Origin: Prochlorococcus sp. AG-347-J06
GTDB taxonomy: Bacteria > Cyanobacteriota > Cyanobacteriia > PCC-6307 > Cyanobiaceae
NCBI GenBank assembly: GCA_003281525.1
Contig: QCBT01000014.1
Span: 1 to 35,100, forward strand
Reading direction: 5' to 3'
Length of the DNA stretch: 35,100 bases
This document shows, one piece after another, positions 1 through 8,821 of the stretch. The notes below the pieces were generated by a model, which did no database searches, was not told the origin of the DNA, and saw only the letters and a list, made by a program, of their open reading frames with translations. Made by a program: the position numbers and the translations under genes. How positions within the stretch are numbered: position 1 is the first letter of the stretch; each line of letters starts with the position of its first letter.

Positions 1-45
1 GAAGCAGATCTTAATATTGAAGAAAAAAAGAGATTACCTTTTTAA
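1..45 (+). CDS. C-terminal tail of a gene entering from the left (partial)
   Basis: The first 14 codons of the window are open in frame 1 and read EADLNIEEKKRLPF, ending at a TAA at 43-45. This charged tail could be the end of a plus-strand gene that starts outside the window. Fourteen codons are too few to identify a family or to exclude chance, so this is only a possible gene end. The next gene starts 55 bases later on the same strand. Confidence 0.3.
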   Translation, partial: EADLNIEEKKRLPF

Positions 46-67
46 TATTGCAATTTTAGAATCAGAT

Positions 68-81
68 AGTATATTTGTACT
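68..81. promoter_or_regulatory. Possible LexA-like operator
   Basis: AGTATATTTGTACT matches the cyanobacterial SOS box RGTACNNNDGTWCB with one mismatch (T for C at position 5). It touches a possible -10 (TATATT at 81-86) that would place transcription start just before the gene at 101. Single-mismatch matches arise by chance in AT-rich DNA, so this is tentative. Confidence 0.25.
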
Positions 82-100
82 ATATTAAAAATTTTGACCT

Positions 101-313
101 ATGTCTGTTTCTAAGTCTAAAAACCTTGAACGAAAATTAGATAATTTTGCAAAAGAAGCAAAAAATGAATTGAATAATGTTTGCGGATCTTCATTATGGG
201 AAAGCCTAGGGTTTGTTTTTTTTGATCAATTAGAAGATTCTGAAAAAATTGCAAAAGCTAATTTTTACTATGGACAACTTCAAATAATTAATGAAATTAA
301 ATTTTCAATTTAA
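101..313 (+). CDS. Small hypothetical protein, 70 aa
   Basis: An unrecognised soluble protein of 70 residues. The N-terminal half is lysine-rich and predicted helical (KSKNLERKLDNFAKEAKNEL); the second half has a short hydrophobic patch (LGFVFFDQLED) and ends with IKFSI. There is no signal peptide or metal motif. The ATG at 101 is the first in-frame start and follows a plausible -10 element and a LexA-like sequence at 68-81. The gene lies upstream of infA on the same strand with a 92-base gap, so it is probably transcribed separately. No function is inferred. Confidence 0.6.
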   Translation: MSVSKSKNLERKLDNFAKEAKNELNNVCGSSLWESLGFVFFDQLEDSEKIAKANFYYGQLQIINEIKFSI

Positions 314-405
314 ATTGAATTGCATATTTTTACGTATGTAATTTTTTTTAAATCAATTTTGGCTAATCTTTTTCTGATAATATGTACTTAGTAAAAGATT
401 AATTA

Positions 406-672
406 ATGATTGAAACTTCAGGTGTAATAGAAAAAGAGCAGGGGAATGGATTTTATTTGGTTACCTTAGAACAACCTGAAGGACATCAATGTTTATGTAG
501 AGCTGCAGGTAAATTGACTAAATTTAGAATTAAATTATTAGCTGGAGACAAAGTGTTAGTTGAGATAAGTCCTTATGATCTTTCTAGAGGGAGGATAACT
601 TATAGAGAGAGGAATGCTGGCAATGCTAAACCTACTACTAATAAAAATAATCCCAAGAGAAATAATAAATAA
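406..672 (+). CDS. infA: Translation initiation factor IF-1
   Basis: This is IF-1, which binds the ribosomal A site during initiation with IF-2 and IF-3. The single S1/OB-fold domain covers about residues 1-70, with recognisable elements GVIEKEQGNGFYLVTLE, GKLTKFRIKLLAGDKVLVE and SPYDLSRGRITYR. The family is usually 70-75 residues; this copy has about 15 extra lysine- and asparagine-rich C-terminal residues (to 88 aa). The start at 406 gives the expected N-terminus. It converges with the NTRC gene, with only 9 bases between the stops. Confidence 0.93.
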   Translation: MIETSGVIEKEQGNGFYLVTLEQPEGHQCLCRAAGKLTKFRIKLLAGDKVLVEISPYDLSRGRITYRERNAGNAKPTTNKNNPKRNNK

Positions 673-681
673 AAAGTTACT

Positions 682-2058
682 TTAGATAATATTTTTTATC
701 GCTTCTTTAAACTCACTTCTTTGTTTAACACCTTGCCATTGTTTTTTTAATAATTTTTCTTTAAAAAGTTGAACAGTTGGTGTGCCATTAATACCAGCTT
801 GTTTTGCAATATCTTGATCTTTATCAATATCTATTTCAACGCCAAGAACTGCACCATCAAGTTCTTTAATTACCCTTTTTAACTGAGGTTTCAAAACATG
901 ACATGGACCGCAGCTAGGGGAACTAAAAATTACTAAGATAGGTTTTTTACTCTCGTGATAAAGTTTCCTTAATGCATAACTGCCTTTTTGCCATTCAGAA
1001 TTTGAATCGAAAGTCTCTTCATTAACTTCTTCTTCATTAAAATCTGATGAATTAAGCTTTTTTTCTGGTTCTGGTGTTTCTCTGACTATAGTTTTTGATA
1101 AGTTTTTCTCGGCTAGCCATCTTTCAGTAGCTAATGCTGCCATGCATCCAGTTCCTGCAGCAGTAACTCCTTGTCTCCACTCAGAATCAACAACATCACC
1201 TGCAGCGAAGATGCCTTCAATGGATGTTTCTGGCCTTCCTGATTTGCAAGCAATATAGCCTTTATTATCTAAATCAATTTTGTTGCCCAAGAATTTCGTA
1301 TTAGGTGTGTGCCCTATCGCGTAAAAAAGACCTTTTATATTGATTTCACCTTTACCTTCTTGAGAGTGAATAGTTTCAATTCTCTCAAGCCATTCAGTCC
1401 CATCCGCTTTATCAACTTTTGTATTCCAATGTATTTCTATCTTTGGATTAGCTTTTACTCTGTCAACCATTGCTGCGCTAGCCCTTAATTTTTCTGATCG
1501 AACAATCAAATGCACTTTGCTTCCATACTTTGTGAGATATGCTGCTTCTTCACATGCAGAGTCGCCCCCTCCAATAACAGCTAATTCTTCATCTCTAAAT
1601 TGTGGGGTGGCTCCATCACATATTGCACAAGCACTTATTCCTTTACTCCAGAATTTATCTTCATTAATCACGCTTAATCTATTTGCACTTGCTCCAGTTG
1701 CAATAATAATTGAGTTAGATTTTATAGTTCCTTCTAAAGTTTTTATTTCAAAGGGATGTGAATCGGTATTAATTGAGACTACATCACTTTCGTATAAATT
1801 AGTGCCCCATCTTTCTGCTTGAGCCTTCATTAGATCCATCAATTCAGGACCCAGTACTCCATCTGGGAAACCTGGATAATTTTCAACAAATGTTGTTGTC
1901 ATTAATTGCCCACCAGGAATTCCACCAGAATTAAATCCTGTCACAAGTAATGGTTGAAGATTTGCTCGTGCGGCATATATTGCAGCGGTGTAACCTGCAG
2001 GTCCCGAACCTATAATTACAACATTTTCTACGTTTGAAATCTTCTCTTTATTTTCCAT
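682..2058 (-). CDS. trxB: NADPH-dependent thioredoxin reductase/thioredoxin fusion (NTRC type)
   Basis: A single-chain NADPH thioredoxin system, as found in cyanobacteria and plastids, which reduces targets such as 2-Cys peroxiredoxin. Residues 1-320 form the flavoprotein reductase: FAD site GSGPAG at 17-22, redox centre CAIC at 144-147, NADPH site GGGDSA at 163-168, and the FAD-contacting GDVVD near 287. An acidic linker (about 325-355) joins a thioredoxin domain (about 360-458) with CGPC at 383-386 and the cis-Pro loop GTPT at 425-428. All catalytic cysteines are present. The 458-aa length fits NTRC rather than the roughly 315-aa free reductase. It converges on infA. The symbol trxB is the usual annotation; NTRC is the more exact name. 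Confidence 0.93.
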   Translation of the reverse strand: MENKEKISNVENVVIIGSGPAGYTAAIYAARANLQPLLVTGFNSGGIPGGQLMTTTFVENYPGFPDGVLGPELMDLMKAQAERWGTNLYESDVVSINTDSHPFEIKTLEGTIKSNSIIIATGASANRLSVINEDKFWSKGISACAICDGATPQFRDEELAVIGGGDSACEEAAYLTKYGSKVHLIVRSEKLRASAAMVDRVKANPKIEIHWNTKVDKADGTEWLERIETIHSQEGKGEINIKGLFYAIGHTPNTKFLGNKIDLDNKGYIACKSGRPETSIEGIFAAGDVVDSEWRQGVTAAGTGCMAALATERWLAEKNLSKTIVRETPEPEKKLNSSDFNEEEVNEETFDSNSEWQKGSYALRKLYHESKKPILVIFSSPSCGPCHVLKPQLKRVIKELDGAVLGVEIDIDKDQDIAKQAGINGTPTVQLFKEKLLKKQWQGVKQRSEFKEAIKNII

Positions 2059-2137
2059 TTATTTGCTAATTTCAATATTAATAATAATAAACTAACCCAA
2101 ATAATGTAGGGCGGATTTCACTCGATAGATTTATTAC

Positions 2138-2362
2138 TCAATCGTTGACTTTTTGATCTAATAACTTTTTTAATTCTTTTGGGAAGTTTAAAACAGAATC
2201 TTTTAAATTTTCGTTCTTTTCTCCAATATGTAATATCCACTCTCTAAATTCTTCTGCGATTGCATAACTGTCTTCATATCTTTCTAAAGTGTCCATTGCA
2301 GAAATTCTATTGGTTGCCCAACAGGTCGCTATGTCGATCCTTTTTCTAATGAAATTGTCCAT
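2138..2362 (-). CDS. Small hypothetical protein, 74 aa
   Basis: A soluble 74-residue protein with no recognised family. It begins MDNFIRKRIDIATCWATNRI and contains a predicted helical stretch (AEEFREWILHIGEKNENL) and a lysine-rich C-terminus. One cysteine is present (C14) and no metal site. It lies upstream of the NTRC gene on the same strand, with 79 bases between, so co-transcription is possible but not shown. An open frame on the opposite strand across its start (2289-2477) is judged a shadow because it runs into low-complexity AT-rich sequence. Confidence 0.6.
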   Translation of the reverse strand: MDNFIRKRIDIATCWATNRISAMDTLERYEDSYAIAEEFREWILHIGEKNENLKDSVLNFPKELKKLLDQKVND

Positions 2363-2516
2363 TCAAAGATTTAAGTTGTATATAGATAAACACACAAGAG
2401 AACCTATGTATTGTCTAATAAGTTACAACTTTGTACTTCCAAACAATAATTTAATCTTTAATTTATATTTGAGCTAATTTTTGGGTGAATTGTAAAGAAA
2501 ATATAAAGAAATAGAG

Positions 2517-3095
2517 TTAGACTGCTTCGCTGTGATTTGCGAGTAGTCTTTCAACTTCCTCAAAACCCTCTTTAGCTGAATTTATTGCAAGTTCCTCGCT
2601 AACTTTTTCTTCTGATATTAATTTTGCGGATATTTTCTTTAAGAGAGTTTCTTTCTTTTCTCTTAGTGAACTAACAATTTCTTCTTCAATGATAGATTTT
2701 ATTGCTTTAGAAATTATTTTTTTATCATTTGCTTCCTCAAATGTGCCCTGGACTAATTCTTGAATAAATAATCGATGAACCTCACTACTCCTTAGAAAGC
2801 TTTCTGTGGCATTAATAATTCCTTCAACAAGAGCTTCATCAGGTTCAGAATCATTTTCTGCCAGCTTAAATTCCCAATCTAAATGTCTTCTTTGCCAACC
2901 TGCCGAGTGGAGACTGGGCATAACTGTCTGTGAATAAGTATCAACTGACATTTCGTAAATTCTCTCTGCTAATTTCTCGCACCAGTCTTTACCATGCTTT
3001 TCTAGATTTTTCTGCATAGCTTGCCTTGGAACAGCATGACCACCATGATGACTGTGGCACACTCCGTCAGGACACTCGATTGCTTTTATACTCAT
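2517..3095 (-). CDS. Conserved-looking hypothetical protein with His/Cys-rich N-terminus, 192 aa
   Basis: Function not recognised. The first 25 residues contain CPDGVCHSHHGGH, a Cys/His-rich patch that could bind a metal such as zinc. The rest is acidic and mostly helical by composition: WCEKLAERIYEM near 38-49, then charged heptad-like stretches rich in Glu and Lys from about 95 to 190. There is no signal peptide or membrane segment. ATG at 3095 is the first start, and the Cys/His patch follows directly, so this start is likely right. It is transcribed divergently from pntA, with 127 bases between the starts. Metal binding is inference only. Confidence 0.75.
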   Translation of the reverse strand: MSIKAIECPDGVCHSHHGGHAVPRQAMQKNLEKHGKDWCEKLAERIYEMSVDTYSQTVMPSLHSAGWQRRHLDWEFKLAENDSEPDEALVEGIINATESFLRSSEVHRLFIQELVQGTFEEANDKKIISKAIKSIIEEEIVSSLREKKETLLKKISAKLISEEKVSEELAINSAKEGFEEVERLLANHSEAV

Positions 3096-3222
3096 TGGAT
3101 TATTTAGTACTTATATATTCTAGATAGCTATTTTTTATAGAAAAGAAAATATATTTTTAACAAAAATCCAAGACTTTTGACTTTCTTCAATTTATATTTA
3201 GTATGTTAAAAAAATAAATAAA

Positions 3223-4353
3223 TTGACAAAGATACTTATTCCTTCCGAAACAAGCTCTGGTGAAAGGAGAGTTTCAGCTACACCAGAAGCGGTAAAAAAA
3301 TTAAAAAGCCTTGGATGTGAAGTTTATATTGAAAGTTCAGCAGGAAAATTATCAGGATTTAGTGACTTATCATATGAAGAATCGGGAGGAACAATAGTAC
3401 GTAACTTAGATCAACAAATTTGGGGTGAAGCGGACTTAGTTTTTTGTGTTCAAACTCCATTAGAGAATAATTTAACTAAATTAAAGAAAGGCGCTGTTCT
3501 TCTTGGTCTTCTTAACCCATATGGTAATAAAGAGCTTCTCAAAATTATAAATAATAATAAGATTTCAGCTTTATCACTAGAATTGCTTCCTAGGATTAGT
3601 AGAGCACAATCTTCTGATGTTCTTTCTTCACAGGCCAATATCGCTGGATATAAAGCAGTTCTTTTAGCTGCAAGTGAGTTAGATAGATATTTCCCAATGC
3701 TAATGACTGCAGCAGGCACAGTTCAACCTGCCAAAGTAGTGGTTCTTGGTGGTGGCGTTGCAGGATTACAGGCAGTTGCGACATCAAAAAGACTTGGTGC
3801 AATAGTATTTGTATCTGATATTAGACCTGCTGTTAAAGAACAAGTAGAGTCCCTCGGAGCAAGATTTATAGAACTTCCTGAAGTGGATGAAAAACCTGGA
3901 GAAGCTGGAGGTTATGCAAAAGCTGTAACACCCGAGTTCCTCTCAAAACAGAAGGCTACTTTAACTAAATATTTATCTGAAGCTGATGTTGCTATATGTA
4001 CTGCGCAAGTTCTAGGTAAAAAGGCCCCTGTTTTAATAGACGCTCCCATGATTGAAAAAATGAGGCCTGGAGCAGTAGTTATTGATTTAGCAGTTTCTCA
4101 GGGAGGGAACTGCGAAGGAACAAAATCAAATGAAACTATTATCAAAGATGGGGTAAAACTTATAGGAGCGGGCGAATTACCCTCTTCAGTACCTTATGAT
4201 GCAAGTTCACTATATGCTAAGAACTTAACATCTTTGATTACACCTTTTATAAAAGATGGTGTAATTAAATTAGATAAAGAGGATGAACTCATTTCTGGAT
4301 GTTTATTAAGCGATGAAGGAGTTGTTCTTCAAAATAAAGTTTTTGAAAATTGA
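3223..4353 (+). CDS. pntA: NAD(P) transhydrogenase subunit alpha, part 1 (NAD(H)-binding domain I)
   Basis: The membrane-peripheral NAD(H)-binding half of the proton-translocating transhydrogenase, which couples hydride transfer from NADH to NADP+ with the proton gradient. It resembles alanine dehydrogenase: ILIPSETSSGERRVSATPE at the N-terminus, the QSSDVLSSQANIAGY segment at 129-143, and the dinucleotide-binding GGGVAG at 176-181 followed by D199 at the end of strand beta-2. The 376-aa length fits the split form of alpha. The start is TTG at 3223; no in-frame ATG gives the conserved N-terminus. pntA2 follows after 12 bases and pntB after that, forming one operon. Confidence 0.94.
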   Translation: MTKILIPSETSSGERRVSATPEAVKKLKSLGCEVYIESSAGKLSGFSDLSYEESGGTIVRNLDQQIWGEADLVFCVQTPLENNLTKLKKGAVLLGLLNPYGNKELLKIINNNKISALSLELLPRISRAQSSDVLSSQANIAGYKAVLLAASELDRYFPMLMTAAGTVQPAKVVVLGGGVAGLQAVATSKRLGAIVFVSDIRPAVKEQVESLGARFIELPEVDEKPGEAGGYAKAVTPEFLSKQKATLTKYLSEADVAICTAQVLGKKAPVLIDAPMIEKMRPGAVVIDLAVSQGGNCEGTKSNETIIKDGVKLIGAGELPSSVPYDASSLYAKNLTSLITPFIKDGVIKLDKEDELISGCLLSDEGVVLQNKVFEN

Positions 4354-4365
4354 GGTTTTAAAATT

Positions 4366-4659
4366 ATGTCTTTTATAAGTCTTCTTTGGGTTCTTTTACT
4401 TGGTAGTTTATTAGGTCTCGAGTTAATTGGAAAAGTTCCTCCTACTCTTCACACACCTCTAATGAGTGGAGCAAATGCAATTTCAGGAATAACAATGCTT
4501 GCAGCTTTGACTTTAATTGTAAAAGCAGAAGGTAACGTACCACTTTTAATAATTGGTTCAGTTTCTCTTGGATTTGCTCTTTTCAACGTTGTAGGCGGTT
4601 TCTTCGTAACTGATCGAATGCTCGCGATGTTTAGTCGTAAACCATCAAATAAGAAGTAA
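4366..4659 (+). CDS. pntA2: NAD(P) transhydrogenase subunit alpha, part 2 (membrane domain)
   Basis: The membrane part of the alpha subunit, separate from the NAD-binding part as is common in cyanobacteria. The 97 residues hold about three transmembrane helices (about 2-22, 33-52 and 55-82), with the conserved stretch THTPLMSGANAISGI-like sequence visible as LHTPLMSGANAISGI at 27-41. It joins the membrane helices of PntB to form the proton channel (domain II). It sits between pntA and pntB with gaps of 12 and 8 bases, so all three subunits are very likely co-translated from one mRNA. Confidence 0.94.
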   Translation: MSFISLLWVLLLGSLLGLELIGKVPPTLHTPLMSGANAISGITMLAALTLIVKAEGNVPLLIIGSVSLGFALFNVVGGFFVTDRMLAMFSRKPSNKK

Positions 4660-4667
4660 TTTTTAAC

Positions 4668-6107
4668 ATGAATCTACCTGTAATCATTAAATTCGTTATT
4701 GACCTTCTAGCAGTACTTTTACTGGCTTTAGGAATAAAAGGATTGTCAAAAGTAAAATCAGCAAGAGATGCCAATAGATTAGCTGCATTTGCAATGTCGC
4801 TATCAGTAGTGGGATTACTTTCTTATTATTTAGGCACTTCTGGAATTGCTATTCAGTCTTGGATTTGGATAATAATTGGATCAATCATAGGTAGTTTATT
4901 CGGAGCAATTCTTGCAAAAAAAGTACCTATGACCTCCATGCCTGAAACAGTGGCATTGTTCAATGGTTGTGGAGGAATGTCATCCCTTTTAGTGGCCTTA
5001 GGAGTAGCTATTTTTCCTATATCTGGTGGCCAAGAAAATTTTGATTTCTTTAAGTCACTGATTAACGAAGTTTCAATATCTGTTTCTATATTTGTTGGTG
5101 CTATAACTTTCACAGGTTCAATTGTGGCAATGGCAAAGTTACAGGGTTGGTTATCAACTCCTGGATGGACTCAGAGCAAAGTTAGACATTTTGTAAATAT
5201 TGTTTTTGCAGTTGCTTCCTTGATAGCCTTTTTTGATTTGATAAACGGCAATACAAGTTCTATTTGGCTTTTAGTTATAGTTTCTTCTTTATTAGGTATT
5301 GGAGTTACTTTACCAATTGGTGGAGCTGATATGCCAGTCGTTATATCTTTATTAAATAGCTATTCAGGGATTGCAGCAGCAGCAGCAGGTTTCGTTGTAG
5401 ATAGTCAGCTTTTGATAGTAGCAGGAGCAATGGTTGGAGCAGCAGGCCTAATACTTACGCAAGTAATGTGCAAGGGTATGAATAGATCATTGGTATCAGT
5501 TCTTTTTGGAGGATCTTTATCTGCACAAAGTACAGCTTCTTCTGGTTCAGGAGAATATACAAATATAACTTCTTGCAGCGTTGAAGAATGTGCATTGACT
5601 TTAGAGGCAGCCAACAAGGTAATTATTGTTCCTGGTTATGGTCTAGCAGTAGCTCAAGCTCAACATACTTTGAGGGAAGTGACAAAAAAACTAGAGCAAA
5701 ATGGTATTGAAGTTGTTTACGCAATTCATCCTGTAGCAGGGAGGATGCCTGGACATATGAATGTACTTTTAGCAGAAGCAGATGTTCCTTACGAACAACT
5801 TAAAGAGATGGACGTTGTAAATCCTGATTTTCCAGCAACGGATGTTGTTTTAGTTTTAGGTGCAAATGATGTGGTTAATCCTCAAGCTAAAAATGATAGC
5901 TCTTCTCCTTTATATGGCATGCCAGTTCTTGATGTACAGGAAGCCAGAACTGTATTTGTAATTAAACGTGGTATGAGTGCAGGTTACTCCGGAATAAAAA
6001 ATGATTTATTTGATTTGCCAAATACCTCAATGGTCTTTGGTGATGCAAAAAAGGTACTGAATGATTTGATTGGAGAATTAAAGGATCTTGGAGTTGGGGA
6101 GAAATAA
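4668..6107 (+). CDS. pntB: NAD(P) transhydrogenase subunit beta
   Basis: The beta subunit holds the remaining membrane helices and the NADP(H)-binding domain III. Residues 1 to about 265 are hydrophobic with eight or nine predicted helices, including the conserved GCGGMSSLLVALG and PIGGADMPVVISLLNSYSG segments. Residues about 300-479 form domain III, with IIVPGYGLAVAQAQH at about 323-337 and the later segments GRMPGHMNVLLAEA and GANDVVNPQA that contact NADP(H). The 479-aa length is typical. It is the third gene of the pnt operon, and the next gene appears to start inside its last codons. Confidence 0.95.
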   Translation: MNLPVIIKFVIDLLAVLLLALGIKGLSKVKSARDANRLAAFAMSLSVVGLLSYYLGTSGIAIQSWIWIIIGSIIGSLFGAILAKKVPMTSMPETVALFNGCGGMSSLLVALGVAIFPISGGQENFDFFKSLINEVSISVSIFVGAITFTGSIVAMAKLQGWLSTPGWTQSKVRHFVNIVFAVASLIAFFDLINGNTSSIWLLVIVSSLLGIGVTLPIGGADMPVVISLLNSYSGIAAAAAGFVVDSQLLIVAGAMVGAAGLILTQVMCKGMNRSLVSVLFGGSLSAQSTASSGSGEYTNITSCSVEECALTLEAANKVIIVPGYGLAVAQAQHTLREVTKKLEQNGIEVVYAIHPVAGRMPGHMNVLLAEADVPYEQLKEMDVVNPDFPATDVVLVLGANDVVNPQAKNDSSSPLYGMPVLDVQEARTVFVIKRGMSAGYSGIKNDLFDLPNTSMVFGDAKKVLNDLIGELKDLGVGEK

Positions 6108-7176
6108 TAGTATATCTTTTAGTTTTTCAGATTACGTAAAAAATAAGCCATTTAGAGAAGTTTTACCTTGGATAGGTGGCGACTTACAAACTTTGAGAGA
6201 TACTTTTGTTATTGATTTTGGTAAATCAAAAAAAAATAAAAAAATATTCTTTCCGATTAATAAAATTCTTTCTAAAAAATTTGAATGTGATTATCTTCTA
6301 GGGTTTTTAGAACTACCTGAAAACTTAAACTCACTTAGGGGTTTTGTAATCGTTACACATGGTTTAGGGGGCTCAACCAAACGGTTTGGTTTAAGAAGAA
6401 TCTCTAGGAAATTAGCAAATAATGGTTTTGGAGTTCTTAAATTAAATCAAAGAGGATCTGGATCTGCGAGATATTTAGCTAAAGGAAATTATTGTGCTAG
6501 ATGCTCCAGTGATGTTATTTCAGCAATTAATTATTTTAAAAAATTCATTAATTTAGAGTTCAAAGATGTTATGAAAAGGAATAATAATCTTCCAATTTAC
6601 GGAGTTGGATTATCTTTAGGTGGAACAATTCTTTTAAATGCCTGCTTAGATTACGATGAAAACAAAGGAGAAAAACTTTTAGATGGCCTAGCCTGTGTGA
6701 GCAGCCCTTTAGATTTATCATCATGCAGTCTCTGTATTGAAAAATCTAGAAATTCTATCTACCAAAAATGGTTACTTCATCGCTTAAAAAACCAGTTATG
6801 GGAGGGATTTAATGATGAAGGCAAAATTCTTAATAATGAGAAATTAAGAAAAAGAATTAGAGCTTTAAAAAGTATAAGAGAATTTGATCAGAAATTTACA
6901 GCTCCAAGTTGGGGATTTGATTCTTTAGAAGATTATTATGTTAAAGCTTCTCCAATATTTAGAATCCAAAACTCAATAAAGAAATTACCTCAAATGCTTT
7001 TTATTCATGCCAAGGATGATCCTTGGGTTCCATATAATGCAACTTTTAATTTAAGAGGAAAATTTATTGATAAATTTACTATTTTTATAACTGAAAAAGG
7101 AGGTCATAATGGTTTTCACTCTATTAATGGCTGCTGGTCAGACGAAGTTGTAAAGAACTGGTTTATTAGTATCTAG
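6088..7176 (+). CDS. Alpha/beta hydrolase, YheT-like (COG0429)
   Basis: A serine hydrolase of the YheT/UPF0017 group; the substrate is unknown. The oxyanion region THGLGGSTKRFG is at 90-101, the nucleophile elbow GLSLGG places the serine at 176, the acid lies in HAKDDPWVP (D310 or D311), and the histidine is in GGHNGF (H340). The four-cysteine patch CARCSSD at 136-142 and C211-C216 region is unusual but not diagnostic. The open frame begins at a TTG at 6088, overlapping the end of pntB by 20 bases; another TTG lies at 6094, and no ATG exists before the conserved region, so the exact start is uncertain. It ends convergently, overlapping the next gene by 11 bases. Confidence 0.82.
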   Translation: MELGRNNSISFSFSDYVKNKPFREVLPWIGGDLQTLRDTFVIDFGKSKKNKKIFFPINKILSKKFECDYLLGFLELPENLNSLRGFVIVTHGLGGSTKRFGLRRISRKLANNGFGVLKLNQRGSGSARYLAKGNYCARCSSDVISAINYFKKFINLEFKDVMKRNNNLPIYGVGLSLGGTILLNACLDYDENKGEKLLDGLACVSSPLDLSSCSLCIEKSRNSIYQKWLLHRLKNQLWEGFNDEGKILNNEKLRKRIRALKSIREFDQKFTAPSWGFDSLEDYYVKASPIFRIQNSIKKLPQMLFIHAKDDPWVPYNATFNLRGKFIDKFTIFITEKGGHNGFHSINGCWSDEVVKNWFISI

Positions 7177-7507
7177 GACTATTTAAAAATGGTGTTTTTT
7201 TAAAAATCCATTTTTCTATTGGCTTACCGTTAATAATATGTGAGGTAAAAATTTCTGAAATTTTTTCTGGAGAAACTTTCTCGTACCAAATACCATCTGG
7301 CCACACAAGAAGAATTGGGCCGTTCTTACATATCCTTAAACAGTCAGCTTTTGATCTTAATATATGAAGGTTTTTTGTGGAGGGATCATTCTCAAATTTT
7401 TTTAAAGTCTTTTTCAGGCATTCCCATGTTTTTTGACCTTCATTGCCTTTAAAGCATTTCTTTTTTGTGGGTGTTGCGCATAGTAGAAGATGCTTTTTAA
7501 TATTCAC
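7166..7507 (-). CDS. Thioredoxin-like [2Fe-2S] ferredoxin domain protein
   Basis: A small protein of the thioredoxin-like [2Fe-2S] ferredoxin family, related to the NuoE and HoxE Fe-S domain. The N-terminal pattern HLLLCATPTKKKC supplies C10 and C18, and ADCLRICKNGPILLVWPDG supplies C56 and C60; together they fit the CX7-12C...CX3C ligand pattern. The WPDGIWYEKVSPE segment after the second pair is also typical. It likely carries electrons, but the partner is not evident. It lies 2 bases upstream of dxr's stop side in the same direction (dxr is upstream) with a tiny gap, while its own 3' end overlaps the hydrolase gene by 11 bases on the other strand. Confidence 0.8.
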   Translation of the reverse strand: MNIKKHLLLCATPTKKKCFKGNEGQKTWECLKKTLKKFENDPSTKNLHILRSKADCLRICKNGPILLVWPDGIWYEKVSPEKISEIFTSHIINGKPIEKWIFKKTPFLNSPRY

Positions 7508-7509
7508 TT

Positions 7510-8739
7510 TTATCCAATACTTACGTATTTTTTCCCTTTTTTAATTTCTTGCTCAACAAAAAGTCTGGCCCAATTATCTACTTCAAGAATATCCTCCAAT
7601 TCGGGACTCAAATTCAAATTCTCCATATGTGATTCACAAGCTTTACTTATAAATGTTGGGATTTCTTGAAAAGAAATTTTTTCTTTAAGGAATTGTTCAA
7701 CAGCCATTTCATTAGCAGCATTTAAGACTGCAGGCATCGTCCCAGCAGATTTTCCTGCGGCATAAGCAAGTCCCATGCATGGATATTTAAACTCGTCTGG
7801 CTCTTTAAAAGTTAATTTTCCAATTTCACTTAGGTTTAATCTTTTCCAATTTGTTTTAAATCTTTCAGGCCAACTCATCGCATATAAAATAGGTAGTTTC
7901 ATATCTGGCCAACCTAATTGAGCTAATACTGAAGAATCTTCCATCTCAATCATTGAATGAATAATACTTTGAGGGTGGATAACTATTTCGATATTTTCGT
8001 AAGAGGTCCCAAATAAATAATGAGCTTCTATAACTTCTAATCCTTTATTCATAAGAGTTGCAGAATCTACAGTTATTTTTTTTCCCATATCCCAATTAGG
8101 ATGTGAAGTTGCATCTTCCACTGTGACATGCTTTAAATCCTCAACGGCCCAATCTCTGAAAGCACCACCAGAAGCTGTTAAGTGTATGGCTTTTAAACCC
8201 TTAGGTATCTCTCCTGTTGAAAAATCTGCATTTTCATAATTGGGCAATCCTTGTAAACATTGAAAGATAGCAGAGTGTTCTGAATCAGCAGGTAAAAGCC
8301 TACTATTATTTTTATTTAATGCAGGAATAACAATTGGCCCTGCCGCAATTAAAGTTTCTTTGTTAGCAAGTGCAATATTTTTCCCCGCATTAATTGCTGA
8401 CATTGTTGGAATTAAGCCTGCACATCCTACTATCCCTGTAACCACAGTATCTGCCTTATCCCATGCTGCAACAGCGTTAATCCCCTCCTTTCCACTCAAA
8501 ACCAAGGGAGCACTATCCAAATCTAAGTTATTAATATTATCTTTTAAATCTTCTATAAGATTTTCATCCTCAATCGCAACTACTTCTGGTTTGTGTGTTT
8601 TAACTTGTTCTGTTAATAAATTAATATTTCTTCCTGCCGAAAGAGCAACGGCTTTAAACTTATCAGGCTGCTCACTAGCTATCTCGAGAGTTTGAGTCCC
8701 AATTGAACCAGTAGAACCGAGCACAGTAATGTATTTCAA
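7510..8739 (-). CDS. dxr: 1-deoxy-D-xylulose 5-phosphate reductoisomerase
   Basis: Catalyses the NADPH- and metal-dependent conversion of DXP to 2-C-methyl-D-erythritol 4-phosphate, the committed step of the MEP isoprenoid pathway. The NADPH site GSTGSIG is at 8-14, ANKETL at 125-130, and the metal ligands lie in [12 protein letters not shown] (D152 and E154). The downstream [18 protein letters not shown] and [11 protein letters not shown] segments are also characteristic. The 409-aa length is typical. It precedes the Fe-S protein gene by 2 bases, so the two are probably one transcript, which is of interest because later MEP enzymes use ferredoxin-supplied electrons; that link is inference. 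Confidence 0.96.
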   Translation of the reverse strand: MKYITVLGSTGSIGTQTLEIASEQPDKFKAVALSAGRNINLLTEQVKTHKPEVVAIEDENLIEDLKDNINNLDLDSAPLVLSGKEGINAVAAWDKADTVVTGIVGCAGLIPTMSAINAGKNIALANKETLIAAGPIVIPALNKNNSRLLPADSEHSAIFQCLQGLPNYENADFSTGEIPKGLKAIHLTASGGAFRDWAVEDLKHVTVEDATSHPNWDMGKKITVDSATLMNKGLEVIEAHYLFGTSYENIEIVIHPQSIIHSMIEMEDSSVLAQLGWPDMKLPILYAMSWPERFKTNWKRLNLSEIGKLTFKEPDEFKYPCMGLAYAAGKSAGTMPAVLNAANEMAVEQFLKEKISFQEIPTFISKACESHMENLNLSPELEDILEVDNWARLFVEQEIKKGKKYVSIG

Positions 8740-8821
8740 TTTTCTCTGATATTTCTAATATCTTCCCATTTAAAGGTGTATTTAAAAAACAAAAATTTCA
8801 AATTGGTTTTTTTCTTAAAAT

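Noticed and set aside
2289..2477. Plus-strand 62-codon frame over the start of the 74-aa gene
   Set aside because: The C-terminal part is low-complexity Asn/Leu sequence from AT-rich spacer, and the opposite-strand gene looks better.
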